This document shows positions 8,760 through 17,767 of a stretch of 64,000 nt of DNA, piece after piece; positions within the stretch are counted from its first letter, which is position 1; each line of letters starts with the position of its first letter. The translations under genes and the position numbers were made by a program. Below the pieces are notes generated by a model that saw only the letters and a program-made list of their open reading frames with translations, had not been told where the DNA came from and ran no database searches. The DNA is taken from positions 310,001 through 374,000 of the forward strand of contig CAWGST010000001.1 of NCBI GenBank assembly GCA_963825315.1. The letters run 5' to 3'. Source of the stretch: DASRLE01 sp963825315. Its GTDB lineage: Bacteria; Verrucomicrobiota; Verrucomicrobiia; Limisphaerales; Palsa-1400.

Positions 8760-9660
8760 GCCGCTGCTTTTTTTTATGCCAACGCCCGACAATGCTCCGA
8801 AACTGCGCCTGGCCCCGCCTGAAACGCCGGAGGAACTGGCGCATCGCTTCGCGCGGGAAACCCGGCCCGTTCTGCTGCAACGGGAGTGCGCGCTGGAGAA
8901 CTCCCTCAGCCCATTCAGAGTCGGGTCCGTGCCTTACCTCAACGCGGCGCCTTTGACCCGCGGATTGGAAGAGCAAATCATTTTCGTGCCGCCCTCGGCC
9001 CTGGCGGAGAAGCTGCGCCGCGACGAGCTGGACGCGGCGCTGGTCAGCGTCACAGAAGTATTATTGACTGAGCGCTACGACATTCTGGACGGGATTGCCG
9101 TGGCGTCGCTGGGCGAAGTGCAAAGTGTTTTTCTGGCTCATCGCCAGCCGCTGCAGGAAATCCGCGAGATCTTTTGCGACCCAGCCTCGCTGGCCGGCCT
9201 CAACCTGCTCAAAGTGCTCCTGGCCGAACACGGATTGAAGCCGGCGCTGCAACCGCTGCCGGGTTACAAGGACGCGGCCGCATTGCCAAATGTTTTTATG
9301 ATCGGCGATCCCGCCCTTGAATTCATTCGCGCGCCCCATCCGCATGAGATTTGGGACCTGGGCGCGGCCTGGTATGAATTGACCCGGCTTCCGTTCGTCT
9401 ATGCGGTCTGGGCGTTGCGCCGCATTCCGAACGAGCCGTTGCGCCGCCGCTTGCGCGAAGCGAAACATTTCGGCCTGGACACGCTGGACTACATTATTTC
9501 CAGCCGGAATGAATTCGATTACGCGTTTCGCAAGGACTACCTGGAATGGCACATTCATTACCACCTGGGAACCGAGGAACGGCGCGGGATTGCCCGCTTC
9601 ATCGAACTGTTGCGCAAGCATGGTTTGGGGCCGGTCCACGAACCCCGTTTCGTGCCGTAA
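8746..9660 (+). CDS. mqnA: Chorismate dehydratase MqnA
   Basis: MqnA removes water from chorismate to give 3-enolpyruvylbenzoate, the first step of the futalosine pathway. The core begins at FRVGSVPYLNAAPLTRGL, the family's substrate-binding start, and continues with LDAALVSVTE, FMIGDPALEF, WDLGAAWYELTRLPFVYAVW and ISSRNEFDYAF, the order expected for MqnA. A TTG at 8746 is chosen because GGAGG stands six bases upstream; an ATG at 8776 lies after a T-run without such a site. Either start leaves a 45- to 55-residue N-terminal extension compared with typical MqnA. The short overlap with the inferred mqnE end supports an operon. Confidence 0.88.
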   Translation: MPRREPLLFFMPTPDNAPKLRLAPPETPEELAHRFARETRPVLLQRECALENSLSPFRVGSVPYLNAAPLTRGLEEQIIFVPPSALAEKLRRDELDAALVSVTEVLLTERYDILDGIAVASLGEVQSVFLAHRQPLQEIREIFCDPASLAGLNLLKVLLAEHGLKPALQPLPGYKDAAALPNVFMIGDPALEFIRAPHPHEIWDLGAAWYELTRLPFVYAVWALRRIPNEPLRRRLREAKHFGLDTLDYIISSRNEFDYAFRKDYLEWHIHYHLGTEERRGIARFIELLRKHGLGPVHEPRFVP

Positions 9661-9698
9661 ATGGGCGCAAACTTCTTAATTCTTAATTCTTACTTGGT

Positions 9699-10673
9699 AT
9701 GCAAACCGTCATCCTCGCCTGCCACGCCATGGCGACCCGGTTTGAGATTGTATTGCATGGTGAAAGCCCGCCACGGTTGCGGGCCGCCGGCGAAGAAGCG
9801 CTGGCCGAAGTGGAACGGATCGAGGCGCAATTGAGCATTTACCAGCCGACGAGCGAAATGGCGCGGGTCAACGCCTGCGCCGCCCGCCAACCCGTGCGGG
9901 TCACTCCGCCGGTCTTTCGCCTGCTCGAACAGGCGCGCCAACTCCATCGCGACAGCGGCGGCGCTTTTGATATTACCATCGCGCCATTGGTGCGCTGCTG
10001 GGGTTTCATGGACGGTTCCGGCTCCTGGCCCGATCCCGCGGAAGTGGCGCGAGTCCGCCGGCAAGTCGGCATGCAACACGTCATTTTGGATGAGGAAAAT
10101 CTGACCGTCCGATTCGACGGCGAAGGCGTCATGCTCGATTTGGGCGCGATTGGCAAAGGCTATGCGATTGATCGGGCGGCGGAGACGTTGCGCGAAGCCG
10201 GCATTGCCAGCGCGCTGCTGCACGGGGGAACCAGCACCGTCCATGGGCTGGGCAAGCCGCCCGGGGACGACGCGTGGAAGGTGGCCATTGAATCTCCGTC
10301 CGTTGACGGCGCCACGCCGCAATTGCTGGCCACGGTGTCATTGCAAGACGAGGCGTTGTCTGTCTCGGCGGTGTGGGGAAAATGCTTTGAACACGAGGGA
10401 AAGACCTTCGGCCATGTGCTGGATCCGCGCTCCGGCCAACCCGTCTCCAACGCTGTTTTGGCGGCGGTGGTTTTGCCGTCGGCCACGGAAACTGATGCGT
10501 TATCGACCGCATTGCTCGTGGTGGGAGCGGAGGGCCATGAAAAAATCGCGCAATTGCGTCCCCGCATGCGGACGCTGGTCGTGGGCGCAAGCGCAACCCA
10601 TTTTCGCGCCGACAGCAAGGGAATCGCGCTCAAAATGCGGGAAAGCATTGAAAAACCACGTGGAAACGGTTAA
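9699..10673 (+). CDS. apbE: FAD:protein FMN transferase (ApbE family)
   Basis: This protein of 324 residues has the ApbE flavin-transferase pattern: an N-terminal MATRFEI, the middle SGGAFDITIAPLVRCWGF, the metal- and FAD-site LDLGAIGKGYAIDRAA, then HGGTSTVHGLG and a C-terminal HVLDPRSGQPV with TETDALSTALLVVG. ApbE covalently attaches FMN to threonines of respiratory proteins such as Rnf/Nqr subunits and some extracellular-electron-transfer flavoproteins. No signal peptide or lipobox is evident, so its cellular side is unclear. No target with a D-G-A-T-type motif was found in the window. Confidence 0.88.
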   Translation: MQTVILACHAMATRFEIVLHGESPPRLRAAGEEALAEVERIEAQLSIYQPTSEMARVNACAARQPVRVTPPVFRLLEQARQLHRDSGGAFDITIAPLVRCWGFMDGSGSWPDPAEVARVRRQVGMQHVILDEENLTVRFDGEGVMLDLGAIGKGYAIDRAAETLREAGIASALLHGGTSTVHGLGKPPGDDAWKVAIESPSVDGATPQLLATVSLQDEALSVSAVWGKCFEHEGKTFGHVLDPRSGQPVSNAVLAAVVLPSATETDALSTALLVVGAEGHEKIAQLRPRMRTLVVGASATHFRADSKGIALKMRESIEKPRGNG

Positions 10674-10684
10674 GTTCTGTTGCG

Positions 10685-11590
10685 ATGCTGAATGATCGGT
10701 CATACATGCGAACAGAATATCGGCCTGCGTGGTCGATGACCAAGATTCTGTTGATCTTGGTGTTCGCCTGCTTCGTCGTGCAAAGGATTGCGGAGGGGGT
10801 CTGGGGTGCGGGCTGGGTGGACTCATGGTTCGCCCTCAGCACCCAGGGATTGAGAGACGGTCGGATTTATCAGTTGATTACCTTTCAATTCATGCACGCC
10901 GGCTGGATGCATTTGCTCGGCAACATGTTCACGCTTTATTTCATTGGCCGCGCCATGGAGGAAACGCTGGGAAGAAAGGGTCTGCTAAGGCTTTACCTGC
11001 TAAGCGGCACCTTTGGCGGGCTGCTGCAAATCATCCTGGCTTTTGCTTTCCCGTCTTATTTTGCCGGCGGCGTGGTCGGCGCTTCGGCGGGAGTGTTTGG
11101 ATTGATAGCCGCTTTCGCGGCGCGCGCGCCCGATCAACCCATCACGATGTTCATCTATTTCTTCCCCGTCACAGTCCAGGCAAAGGTCCTTTTGTTCGGT
11201 GAAGCAGTCATTTCCCTCCTCGGGCTTTTGGGGCCCCTGATACGCTTCACGGCTTTCACCGGTAATATTGCCCATGCGGCGCATTTGGGGGGCATGCTCA
11301 CCGGCATCTTCTACATCCGCTGGGCGGGAAGGGTGCCGCGCCCGTTCGAATTCTGGCGTCCCTTCGCCCGCCGCAACCCGCCCCCCAAACGGGAATTGGT
11401 CAGCGCCGCCCCCCGGCGCGCCTGGCGCGGCGCCAGCAGAAAGCCGGCCGAAGATTTGCCGGCCGCCGAATTTATCAGCCGCGAAGTGGATCCGATCCTG
11501 GAAAAAATTTCCGCCCAGGGCATTCACAGTTTGACCGAGCGCGAGCGGCAGATTCTGGAAGCGGCCCGCAATAAAATGGCCAAACGCTGA
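10685..11590 (+). CDS. Rhomboid-family intramembrane serine protease
   Basis: This is a 301-residue membrane protein with about six hydrophobic segments. The rhomboid features are all there: MHAGWMHLLGNMFTLYFIGRAMEE early, the catalytic serine in GASAGVFGLIAA, and the catalytic histidine in NIAHAAHLGGMLTG. A basic, proline-rich cytoplasmic tail of about 90 residues follows, ending in a helical DPILEKISAQGIHSLTERE segment that is common in bacterial rhomboid proteins. It would cleave transmembrane substrates; none can be named. The start is uncertain: ATG 10685 or ATG 10706, neither with a clear ribosome-binding site. Confidence 0.85.
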   Translation: MLNDRSYMRTEYRPAWSMTKILLILVFACFVVQRIAEGVWGAGWVDSWFALSTQGLRDGRIYQLITFQFMHAGWMHLLGNMFTLYFIGRAMEETLGRKGLLRLYLLSGTFGGLLQIILAFAFPSYFAGGVVGASAGVFGLIAAFAARAPDQPITMFIYFFPVTVQAKVLLFGEAVISLLGLLGPLIRFTAFTGNIAHAAHLGGMLTGIFYIRWAGRVPRPFEFWRPFARRNPPPKRELVSAAPRRAWRGASRKPAEDLPAAEFISREVDPILEKISAQGIHSLTERERQILEAARNKMAKR

Positions 11591-11655
11591 CCTTTCCGAT
11601 TGCGGATGATTCCTCCAGGACGCACTATCATGCCAAAGATGAATCGCCCACCAAC

Positions 11656-12981
11656 ATGATTCAGCGATATTCGCGGGCCGAAATGAGGGACATCTGGACC
11701 GAGCAGCGCAAGCTCGAACTCTGGCTGCAAATTGAATTGCTGGCCGCCGAGGCGCTGGTCGCGGAGGGCATCGTGCCCGAAAGGGATTTCGCACAAATGA
11801 AGGCCAAAGCCGCCTTCAACATGGATCGTTGCAAAGAACTGGAGAAGACCCTCAACCACGACGTCATCGCCTTCACCACCAACGTCGCGGAAAACATCGG
11901 CGCGCCCGCCGGCCGCTGGCTCCATTTTGGACTGACCAGCAGCGACATCACCGACACGGCTTTTGCGGTGCAAATGGCGCAATCGGCCGGCGTGCTCATC
12001 GGCGATGTCAAAGCCTTGCGCGAGGTCATTGCCCGCAAAGCGCGCCAGCATCAATTTACTCCGATGATTGGGCGCAGCCACGGCATTCACGCCGAACCGA
12101 CCACGTTCGGTTTGAAAATGGCGCTCATGCACGATGAGTTCACCCGCGCCTTGCGGCGGCTGGAAGCGGTCCGGGAAACCGTCGCGGTCGGAAAGCTTTC
12201 CGGGGCGGTCGGAACCAGCGCGCATCTGTCGCCGCGGGTGGAGGAGTATGTTTGCCGGAAACTGGGCCTTCGGCCCGCGCCCATCGCCACGCAGGTGGTG
12301 GCCCGGGATTTGCACGCTGAGTTTATCTGCGTCCTGGCCTTGATCGGGGCCGGCATCGAACGTTGGGCCACTGAATTCCGCCACTTGCAACGCACGGAAG
12401 TTTTGGAAGCGGAAGAATTTTTCGGGGAGGGGCAAAAGGGTTCCAGCGCCATGCCGCACAAGCGCAACCCGATCACCGCCGAACGCCTGACCGGGCTGGC
12501 CCGCGTGCTGCGCGGCAACGCGGTGGCGGCGCTGGAGAATGTGGCCCTCTGGCACGAACGCGATATCAGCCACAGCTCGGTGGAACGAATCATTTTTCCC
12601 GACTCCTGTACGTTGCTGGATTACATGCTGGCGACCCTCAAGAAACTGACCGACGGCCTGATCATCTATCCTGAGAACATGAAGCGGAACCTGGCGCTCT
12701 CCCTCGGCATGTGGAATTCCCAAACCGTCTTGCTGGCCCTGATCAAGAAGGGCCTGACCCGCGAAGCCGCCTACGAGTTGACCCAGCGCAACGCCATGCA
12801 GACCTGGCAGGCCAAACACGCCGGGCGGGACGAGGCGGATTTTCTGGCGCAACTCCAGCGCGATCCTGAGGTGAAAAAACATTTTGCCGCGGGCGAACTG
12901 GAAAAACTCTGCTCGCTGGATTTCCATTTGCAGAATGTGAAAGCCACATTTGAGAAAGTTTTTGGCCCCGAAAAACCCTGA
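11656..12981 (+). CDS. purB: Adenylosuccinate lyase
   Basis: This 441-residue enzyme of the fumarase/aspartase superfamily acts in purine synthesis, releasing fumarate from SAICAR and from adenylosuccinate. The diagnostic superfamily signature GSSAMPHKRNP stands at about residues 262-272. Earlier conserved stretches are GLTSSDITDTA and GRSHGIHAEPTTFGLK (catalytic His). The length is normal for PurB. It is followed after five bases by the radical SAM gene, which suggests co-transcription without an evident functional link. Confidence 0.95.
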   Translation: MIQRYSRAEMRDIWTEQRKLELWLQIELLAAEALVAEGIVPERDFAQMKAKAAFNMDRCKELEKTLNHDVIAFTTNVAENIGAPAGRWLHFGLTSSDITDTAFAVQMAQSAGVLIGDVKALREVIARKARQHQFTPMIGRSHGIHAEPTTFGLKMALMHDEFTRALRRLEAVRETVAVGKLSGAVGTSAHLSPRVEEYVCRKLGLRPAPIATQVVARDLHAEFICVLALIGAGIERWATEFRHLQRTEVLEAEEFFGEGQKGSSAMPHKRNPITAERLTGLARVLRGNAVAALENVALWHERDISHSSVERIIFPDSCTLLDYMLATLKKLTDGLIIYPENMKRNLALSLGMWNSQTVLLALIKKGLTREAAYELTQRNAMQTWQAKHAGRDEADFLAQLQRDPEVKKHFAAGELEKLCSLDFHLQNVKATFEKVFGPEKP

Positions 12982-12986
12982 AACGG

Positions 12987-14462
12987 ATGAAAATTCTTCT
13001 CATCAGTCCGCAAACGCCAGACACCTTCTGGAGTTTCAAGCATGTGCTGCGTTTCGTTTCCAAGCAGGCCTCCTTCCCGCCTCTGGGTTTGCTCACGGTG
13101 GCGGCCATGCTGCCCCAGGATTGGGAATTGCGGCTCGTGGACATGAACGTCGAGCGGCTCAAGGACGCCGATTTGCGCTGGGCGGACTTCGTCATGATCA
13201 GCGCGATGATCGTCCACAAGGATTCGGTGCGGAACATCGTGGCCCGATCCATTGCCAACGGCAAACCCGTCATCGCTGGCGGGCCGTTGTTCACCACCGG
13301 ACATGAGGCCTTTCCTGATATTCAACATTTCGTTCTCGGTGAAGCCGAGGAAATCATGCCCCAAGTCGTCCGGGACCTGCGCCACAATTGCCTGCAACAC
13401 ATCTACCAAGCGACACGCTGGCCGGACCTCGTGCAAACGCCCGTTCCGCGCTGGGATTTGATTGACCCGCGGCATTATGTGACGATGTCGGTGCAGTTTT
13501 CACGCGGCTGCCCCTTCAATTGCGAGTTCTGCGACATCATCGTCATGAACGGCCGTGTGCCTCGAACCAAGTCGCCGCGGCAGTTGATCACCGAACTGGA
13601 AGCGCTCCGCGTTCGCGGCTGGAAGGAAATGGTCTTCATCGTGGACGACAATTTCATAGGCGACAAACGAAGCACCCGCGCCTTGCTGCGCCAAATGGTG
13701 GCATGGCGCCGGCGCACGCGGGCCAAAATGGGATTCCTGACCGAAGCATCCGTCAACCTCGCGGACGACGCGGAGCTGTGCGCGTTGATGGTTCAAGCCG
13801 GTTTCACGAAAGTGTTTGTCGGCATCGAAACGCCGTCGGTGGAATCGCTGGAGGAATGCCGCAAGCTCCAGAATCGCGGGCGCGATCTTGTCGAAGCCGT
13901 GCGCCTGTTGCAACAACGCGGGCTGGAAGTCATGGGCGGATTTATCGTGGGCTTCGATAGCGACAAGACGGACATCTTCAAGCGCCAGTTCGACTTCATC
14001 CAGCGCTCCGGCGTCGTGACGGCGATGGTCGGCTTGCTCACCGCGCTGCCGCAAACGCGCCTCTACAATCGCCTCAAGACCGAGGGCCGGCTCGAATCGG
14101 AAACCAGCGGCAACAACGTCAATTCCGCCCTGAACTTCAAGCCCAGGCTCAATCGTGAATTCCTCCAATCCGGCTACCGCGATCTGATGAAAAAACTCTA
14201 CGAGCCCAAGGCCTATTACCAGCGCGTCCGCACCTTCTTCCAAAACCACAAGAACACCGCGCCGGCTCCGCGGCGGCTGTCGCGCGCGGATTTCCTGGCC
14301 TTCATAAAATCCTTCTGGCTGCTGGGCATCTGGTATCGCGGGCGCGTGGCCTACTGGCGATTTTTCTGGGGCACACTCTTGCGCCGGCCCCGTCATTTCC
14401 GTCGCGCCATTGAGTTCGCCATACTCGGCTATCACTTCCGCCGCATCGCCCGGGAATGTTAG
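12987..14462 (+). CDS. B12-binding domain radical SAM protein
   Basis: The protein has 491 residues. The N-terminal 140 residues look like a cobalamin-binding Rossmann domain (MKILLISPQTPDTFWSF start; IAGGPLFTTG). The radical SAM core has CPFNCEFCDI (about residues 179-188), then MVFIVDDNFIGDK and FVGIETPSVESLEECRKLQN. The C-terminal 150 residues resemble the DUF4070-type extension seen in the hopanoid methylase family (HpnP/HpnR) and relatives. A methyltransferase-like or lipid-modifying role is possible, but the substrate is unknown and no hopanoid genes lie nearby. Confidence 0.85.
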   Translation: MKILLISPQTPDTFWSFKHVLRFVSKQASFPPLGLLTVAAMLPQDWELRLVDMNVERLKDADLRWADFVMISAMIVHKDSVRNIVARSIANGKPVIAGGPLFTTGHEAFPDIQHFVLGEAEEIMPQVVRDLRHNCLQHIYQATRWPDLVQTPVPRWDLIDPRHYVTMSVQFSRGCPFNCEFCDIIVMNGRVPRTKSPRQLITELEALRVRGWKEMVFIVDDNFIGDKRSTRALLRQMVAWRRRTRAKMGFLTEASVNLADDAELCALMVQAGFTKVFVGIETPSVESLEECRKLQNRGRDLVEAVRLLQQRGLEVMGGFIVGFDSDKTDIFKRQFDFIQRSGVVTAMVGLLTALPQTRLYNRLKTEGRLESETSGNNVNSALNFKPRLNREFLQSGYRDLMKKLYEPKAYYQRVRTFFQNHKNTAPAPRRLSRADFLAFIKSFWLLGIWYRGRVAYWRFFWGTLLRRPRHFRRAIEFAILGYHFRRIAREC

Positions 14463-15117
14463 ATAAGTTGCGCCAGGGGGTCGCTGTCTAATCGTTTAAT
14501 GGGCCTACGTAATACGACGCAATCACGCTCCGGCACGCTTCTTCCGATGGCTGACGGGTCCGCGGCGCCAGCGCCTTGCCGCCCACGCTCGCCATTTGCC
14601 TCTTTCTCCCTGGAACCGGCCCCCGCTCTCCCCTGGCCGCCTCCCCGGTTCTCCGCTGTTTCATCACGTCCCTCCCCGTTGCGGAGCCGCATGGCAATGG
14701 ACCGGCCGGCTTGGGTGCTGTCAATAATGGCGTGCTCATGGCCTACCCGTAGCTTTTCCTTTGCCGCCGTGCTCTCCACATATTGCGAAAAACACCGTCT
14801 TTTTTGGCGGCCATATTTTGTCCAAGCAAGCGCATATAAAGACCATGACCAGGAAATGACTAAGGTCCAAGCACGAATGACCAATCAATGACGAAGCAGC
14901 AATGACGAAGTTTCCAAGTTTCGTCATTCGGTCATTTGGGCATTGATGGGTCATTAGGATTTCGTCATTGGACATTTCCCCCCCCCATGCTCCCAAAGTG
15001 GAGTTGACCAGCCGGAGCCTTCAGCGTATATATCAGCGCAACAAGTGCAAAGCATCCGCCAGGAACCGGCAGGACGCCGATCCGGCGCGGAATGACCGTT
15101 TTGCCAGAAAGCTTTCT
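14463..15117 (+). repeat. Non-coding stretch with a GACGAA/TCGTCATT repeat cluster
   Basis: No convincing gene is seen over these 655 bases. From about 14848 to 14979 there is a run of short direct and inverted copies of ATGAC(C/G)AA and its complement TCGTCATT, giving a strong potential for hairpins. Runs of this type are common between genes in Verrucomicrobia and Planctomycetes. The rest (14463-14850) is C- and T-rich on the + strand, with open frames that look like chance. Confidence 0.5.
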
Positions 15118-16392
15118 ATGTCAAACATGGATCAAACCGAGGTTTTGGTAACCGGAGCGGGCCCGGTGGGAATGCTGACCGCCCTGCTTCTGACGCAGAA
15201 CGGGATTAAAACGCGGATCATTGACCAGGAGTCCCGCACGGCCGGACACAGTTATTCCTGCGCGCTTCATCCCCGATCCATCCAACTGCTGCACCAGGCG
15301 GGCATCGCCGCCGACGCCATCGAATTTGGCCGCCGCATTGACTCCGTGGGCTTTTATGAAGGAAGCGAGCGGCGCGCCGAAGTAAAGCTTTCCGAACTCC
15401 CCGCCGAATTTCCCTTCGCGCTGGTGTTGGAGCAGAGCGCCCTGGAAAATTTGCTCGAGCAAAGGCTTCGGCAGGCCGAGGTCAGAATCAACTGGGACCA
15501 CAGGCTGGCCAATTTGGAAATGGATGACCGGGGAGCCGCGGCGACCATCGAGAAATTAGGCATGACAGGGAAAGGCTATGGCGTGCCGGGCCTCGAATCA
15601 GGGGTGAAAGATAATTTGCAGGCGCGGGCGGAGTTTATCGTCGGCGCTGACGGAGCAAACTCGCTGGTGCGGACGCGGCTGGGCATTCCATTCGAGCGCG
15701 CGGGCGCCCCTCAACACTTTGCCGTATATGAAGTCGAAGCCGGCGGCGTGTGCGGCCACGAAGCCAGGGTTGTCCTGGACGACGCCACGGCCAATGTCCT
15801 CTGGCCCTTGTCGGATACACGATGCCGATGGAGCCTTCAACTCAATCCGGATGAAGAGAGCGGCGATTTTCCAGGGAAAGAGCGGGACCGGATGGTGGTA
15901 GTCGAGCGGCCCGGTGAGCAAGACGGCCTGCACCAGTTGCGCCGGTTGTTGAACGGCCGCGCGCCTTGGTTCCAGAGCCAGATCCAGGAGATCGTCTGGA
16001 CCGCCGATGTGCAATTTGAACCCCGGCTGGCCCGCCAATTCGGCCAAAACCTCTGCTGGCTGGCCGGCGACGCCGCGCACCAGACCGGACCCGTCGGCAT
16101 GCAGAGCATGAACATCGGGTTCCGGGAGGCGGCGGACTTGGTGGACGTGCTCACGCAGATCCTGCGCAAAGGCGCATCCAGAGATTTGCTGAAACGTTAT
16201 GATCGCGCGCATTGGGGCGAGTGGTCGCAGTTATTGGGCCTCAAGACGGGAGCGACATCCACGGACAAAGCCGCGGAGTGGGCGCGGCGGCGGGCCGCCC
16301 GGATTGTGGGCAGCATTCCGGCGTCGGGCGCTGATCTAACCTCTCTGCTCAAACAACTGGGAATTGATTTGGTTTTTGCCTCCCCATCCTAA
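15118..16392 (+). CDS. FAD-dependent aromatic-type monooxygenase
   Basis: The product of 424 residues is a class A flavoprotein monooxygenase. The N-terminal FAD Rossmann motif VTGAGPVGMLTALLL is at about residues 10-24. The DG motif is in FIVGADGANSLVRTRLGI and the ribityl-binding GD motif in CWLAGDAAHQTGPVGMQSMN. Such enzymes hydroxylate phenolic or polyketide substrates using NAD(P)H and oxygen. The ATG at 15118 is taken as the start because conserved sequence begins right after it; the open frame extends 50 codons upstream without similarity. It stands alone between repeat-rich gaps, so the substrate cannot be inferred. Confidence 0.82.
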   Translation: MSNMDQTEVLVTGAGPVGMLTALLLTQNGIKTRIIDQESRTAGHSYSCALHPRSIQLLHQAGIAADAIEFGRRIDSVGFYEGSERRAEVKLSELPAEFPFALVLEQSALENLLEQRLRQAEVRINWDHRLANLEMDDRGAAATIEKLGMTGKGYGVPGLESGVKDNLQARAEFIVGADGANSLVRTRLGIPFERAGAPQHFAVYEVEAGGVCGHEARVVLDDATANVLWPLSDTRCRWSLQLNPDEESGDFPGKERDRMVVVERPGEQDGLHQLRRLLNGRAPWFQSQIQEIVWTADVQFEPRLARQFGQNLCWLAGDAAHQTGPVGMQSMNIGFREAADLVDVLTQILRKGASRDLLKRYDRAHWGEWSQLLGLKTGATSTDKAAEWARRRAARIVGSIPASGADLTSLLKQLGIDLVFASPS

Positions 16393-16456
16393 TCCTAATC
16401 TTAATCCTAATCCTAATCTTCTTCAATTCGGATTAAGATTAAAATTAAGATTAAGA
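16385..16456. repeat. TAATCC/TAATCTTAATC repeat with inverted copies
   Basis: A run of six-base units CCTAAT / CTTAAT is followed by its inverted version GATTAAGATTAA, forming an A/T-rich imperfect hairpin between the convergent genes ending at 16392 and 16461. The same unit occurs at 5549-5575. It may act as a two-way transcription end, but lacks a GC stem. Confidence 0.5.
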
Positions 16457-16460
16457 GCAG

Positions 16461-17189
16461 TTACCTGGCGGATATAGCCGATCCCGGCGCGTTGTGCTTT
16501 AACGCGAGATCACCCACGATTGCGGCAGCGTGGGGCAGTGTCACCCAGTCCGTATTGATGACCAAATGATACTGTAGTGGATCGTCAATGTCTTTGCCGA
16601 AGTACCGTTTCAGATAGCGGCGCCGGCCTCCATCTTCCCGCTCGATGCGCGCCAGCGCATCCTTCTCATTCAACTTGTCGAAGACCTGCATGTGGGCGAC
16701 GCACCGTTCCACCGAACCGACCAGGCGCACGTGCAAGGCCCACGGCAACCGCGCGGTAATGATATTGGCGCCGCGTCCCAGAATAATCACATTGCCCAAT
16801 TCGGCCAGGCGCAAAATGGTTTCCGATGTCTGCCGCACCAATGTCTCCGTTGGCGGATGCAGGCTGAACAAATCCTCGATTATATCGTGCATTTGCGAAA
16901 CCCGGTCCTCCGGCATGAAAGCCGCCAGACGGGAGGGCAAGTGATGGTCCTGCAAAACCGCTTCCATCAGAGTGCGGTCAAAAATCGTCCACGGTACTGC
17001 GCTATGGGGAAGGTGGGACTGGAGCCAGGCCGCCAATGCTTCGGCAAAAACATGGGCGCCACATCCCGATTGCCGGGAAACGGTGACACATTTGACAAAG
17101 CCAGCGTCGCCGACGCGAGATGGTTTTGGCGCCTGCAATTGACAATTGATGAAGGAAAAACAGCGATCAAGGCCAAAGTTCGTGTTCAT
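16461..17189 (-). CDS. Cytidylate kinase-like family protein
   Basis: This 242-residue protein fits the Cytidylate_kin2 family: a modified P-loop region VTVSRQSGCGAHVFAEALA (around residues 35-53), an FDRTLMEAVLQDH segment and a C-terminal half with LGRGANIITARLPWALHVRL and RRRYLKRYFGKDIDDP. The family is related to nucleoside monophosphate kinases but its substrate is not settled. It faces the monooxygenase tail to tail and is not in an evident operon. The first 30 residues are poorly conserved, so a later start is possible. Confidence 0.78.
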   Translation of the reverse strand: MNTNFGLDRCFSFINCQLQAPKPSRVGDAGFVKCVTVSRQSGCGAHVFAEALAAWLQSHLPHSAVPWTIFDRTLMEAVLQDHHLPSRLAAFMPEDRVSQMHDIIEDLFSLHPPTETLVRQTSETILRLAELGNVIILGRGANIITARLPWALHVRLVGSVERCVAHMQVFDKLNEKDALARIEREDGGRRRYLKRYFGKDIDDPLQYHLVINTDWVTLPHAAAIVGDLALKHNAPGSAISAR

Positions 17190-17767
17190 AAGTCACCTCG
17201 AGATTCCGGTTCTGATGAGAACGCCCATTTGTATGCCGGATGTTTGTTCTCATATAGTAATTTACTCGAAGCCCGCTGAAAAACAATCCCGGATTTTGGA
17301 AAAGTGCAGGACAGAATTTTTCGCGGGGGGGATGGTTCCAGTGGTTGCAGAGCGACGGCGGAAATTAGCCAGACACGGAGTGTCTGGCGAACGCCGCGCA
17401 ATGATTTCGTCCTGCCGCCGTCGCGCCGTAGCGGCGCTTTGGCGCGCCGCGAAGGCGGAAAGGGACGAAGGGCCTTTCGCCAGACGCCTGGCGGGCGGGG
17501 CGATAAATTTGGCCTTTTTTCGCCCAAAACCGCCCAAAATCCAAAGAATTATCCGCTTTTCCAAAAACTTATCCGTTGCGCAAACCGCGCCATTCGTGAT
17601 GAAATAGAACGTATGTTAACCAACACGCCAAGCCAGTTGGCGCGAGCAGTTTGCCGCGGGCGAGTCCTGCGGCGCATGGGGAGATTGCGCGTGTTGCCCC
17701 CCGCCTCAGACAAACAGCAGTCAATATGCATCGAAACCAACCATTAGATAATTAAGGAGATCATATT
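17190..17767 (+). other. Long upstream region of the PEP-CTERM gene, no gene seen
   Basis: The 578 bases hold several GC-rich short palindromes, among them GCCAGACAC-GGA-GTGTCTGGC near 17370-17392, and CGCCGTCGC/GCGGCG runs at 17415-17460. Open frames on both strands here have no family features. At the 3' end an AAGGAG seven to eight bases before the ATG is a strong ribosome-binding site for the downstream gene. It may contain a long 5' leader. Confidence 0.4.

Noticed and set aside
14848..14979. CRISPR array in the GACGAA/TCGTCATT repeats
   Set aside because: Units are very short, irregular and in both directions, with no spacers of even length and no cas genes.
17190..17767. Small genes or an RNA gene upstream of the PEP-CTERM gene
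   Set aside because: Open frames lack ribosome sites and family features, and I could not recognise a conserved RNA fold.
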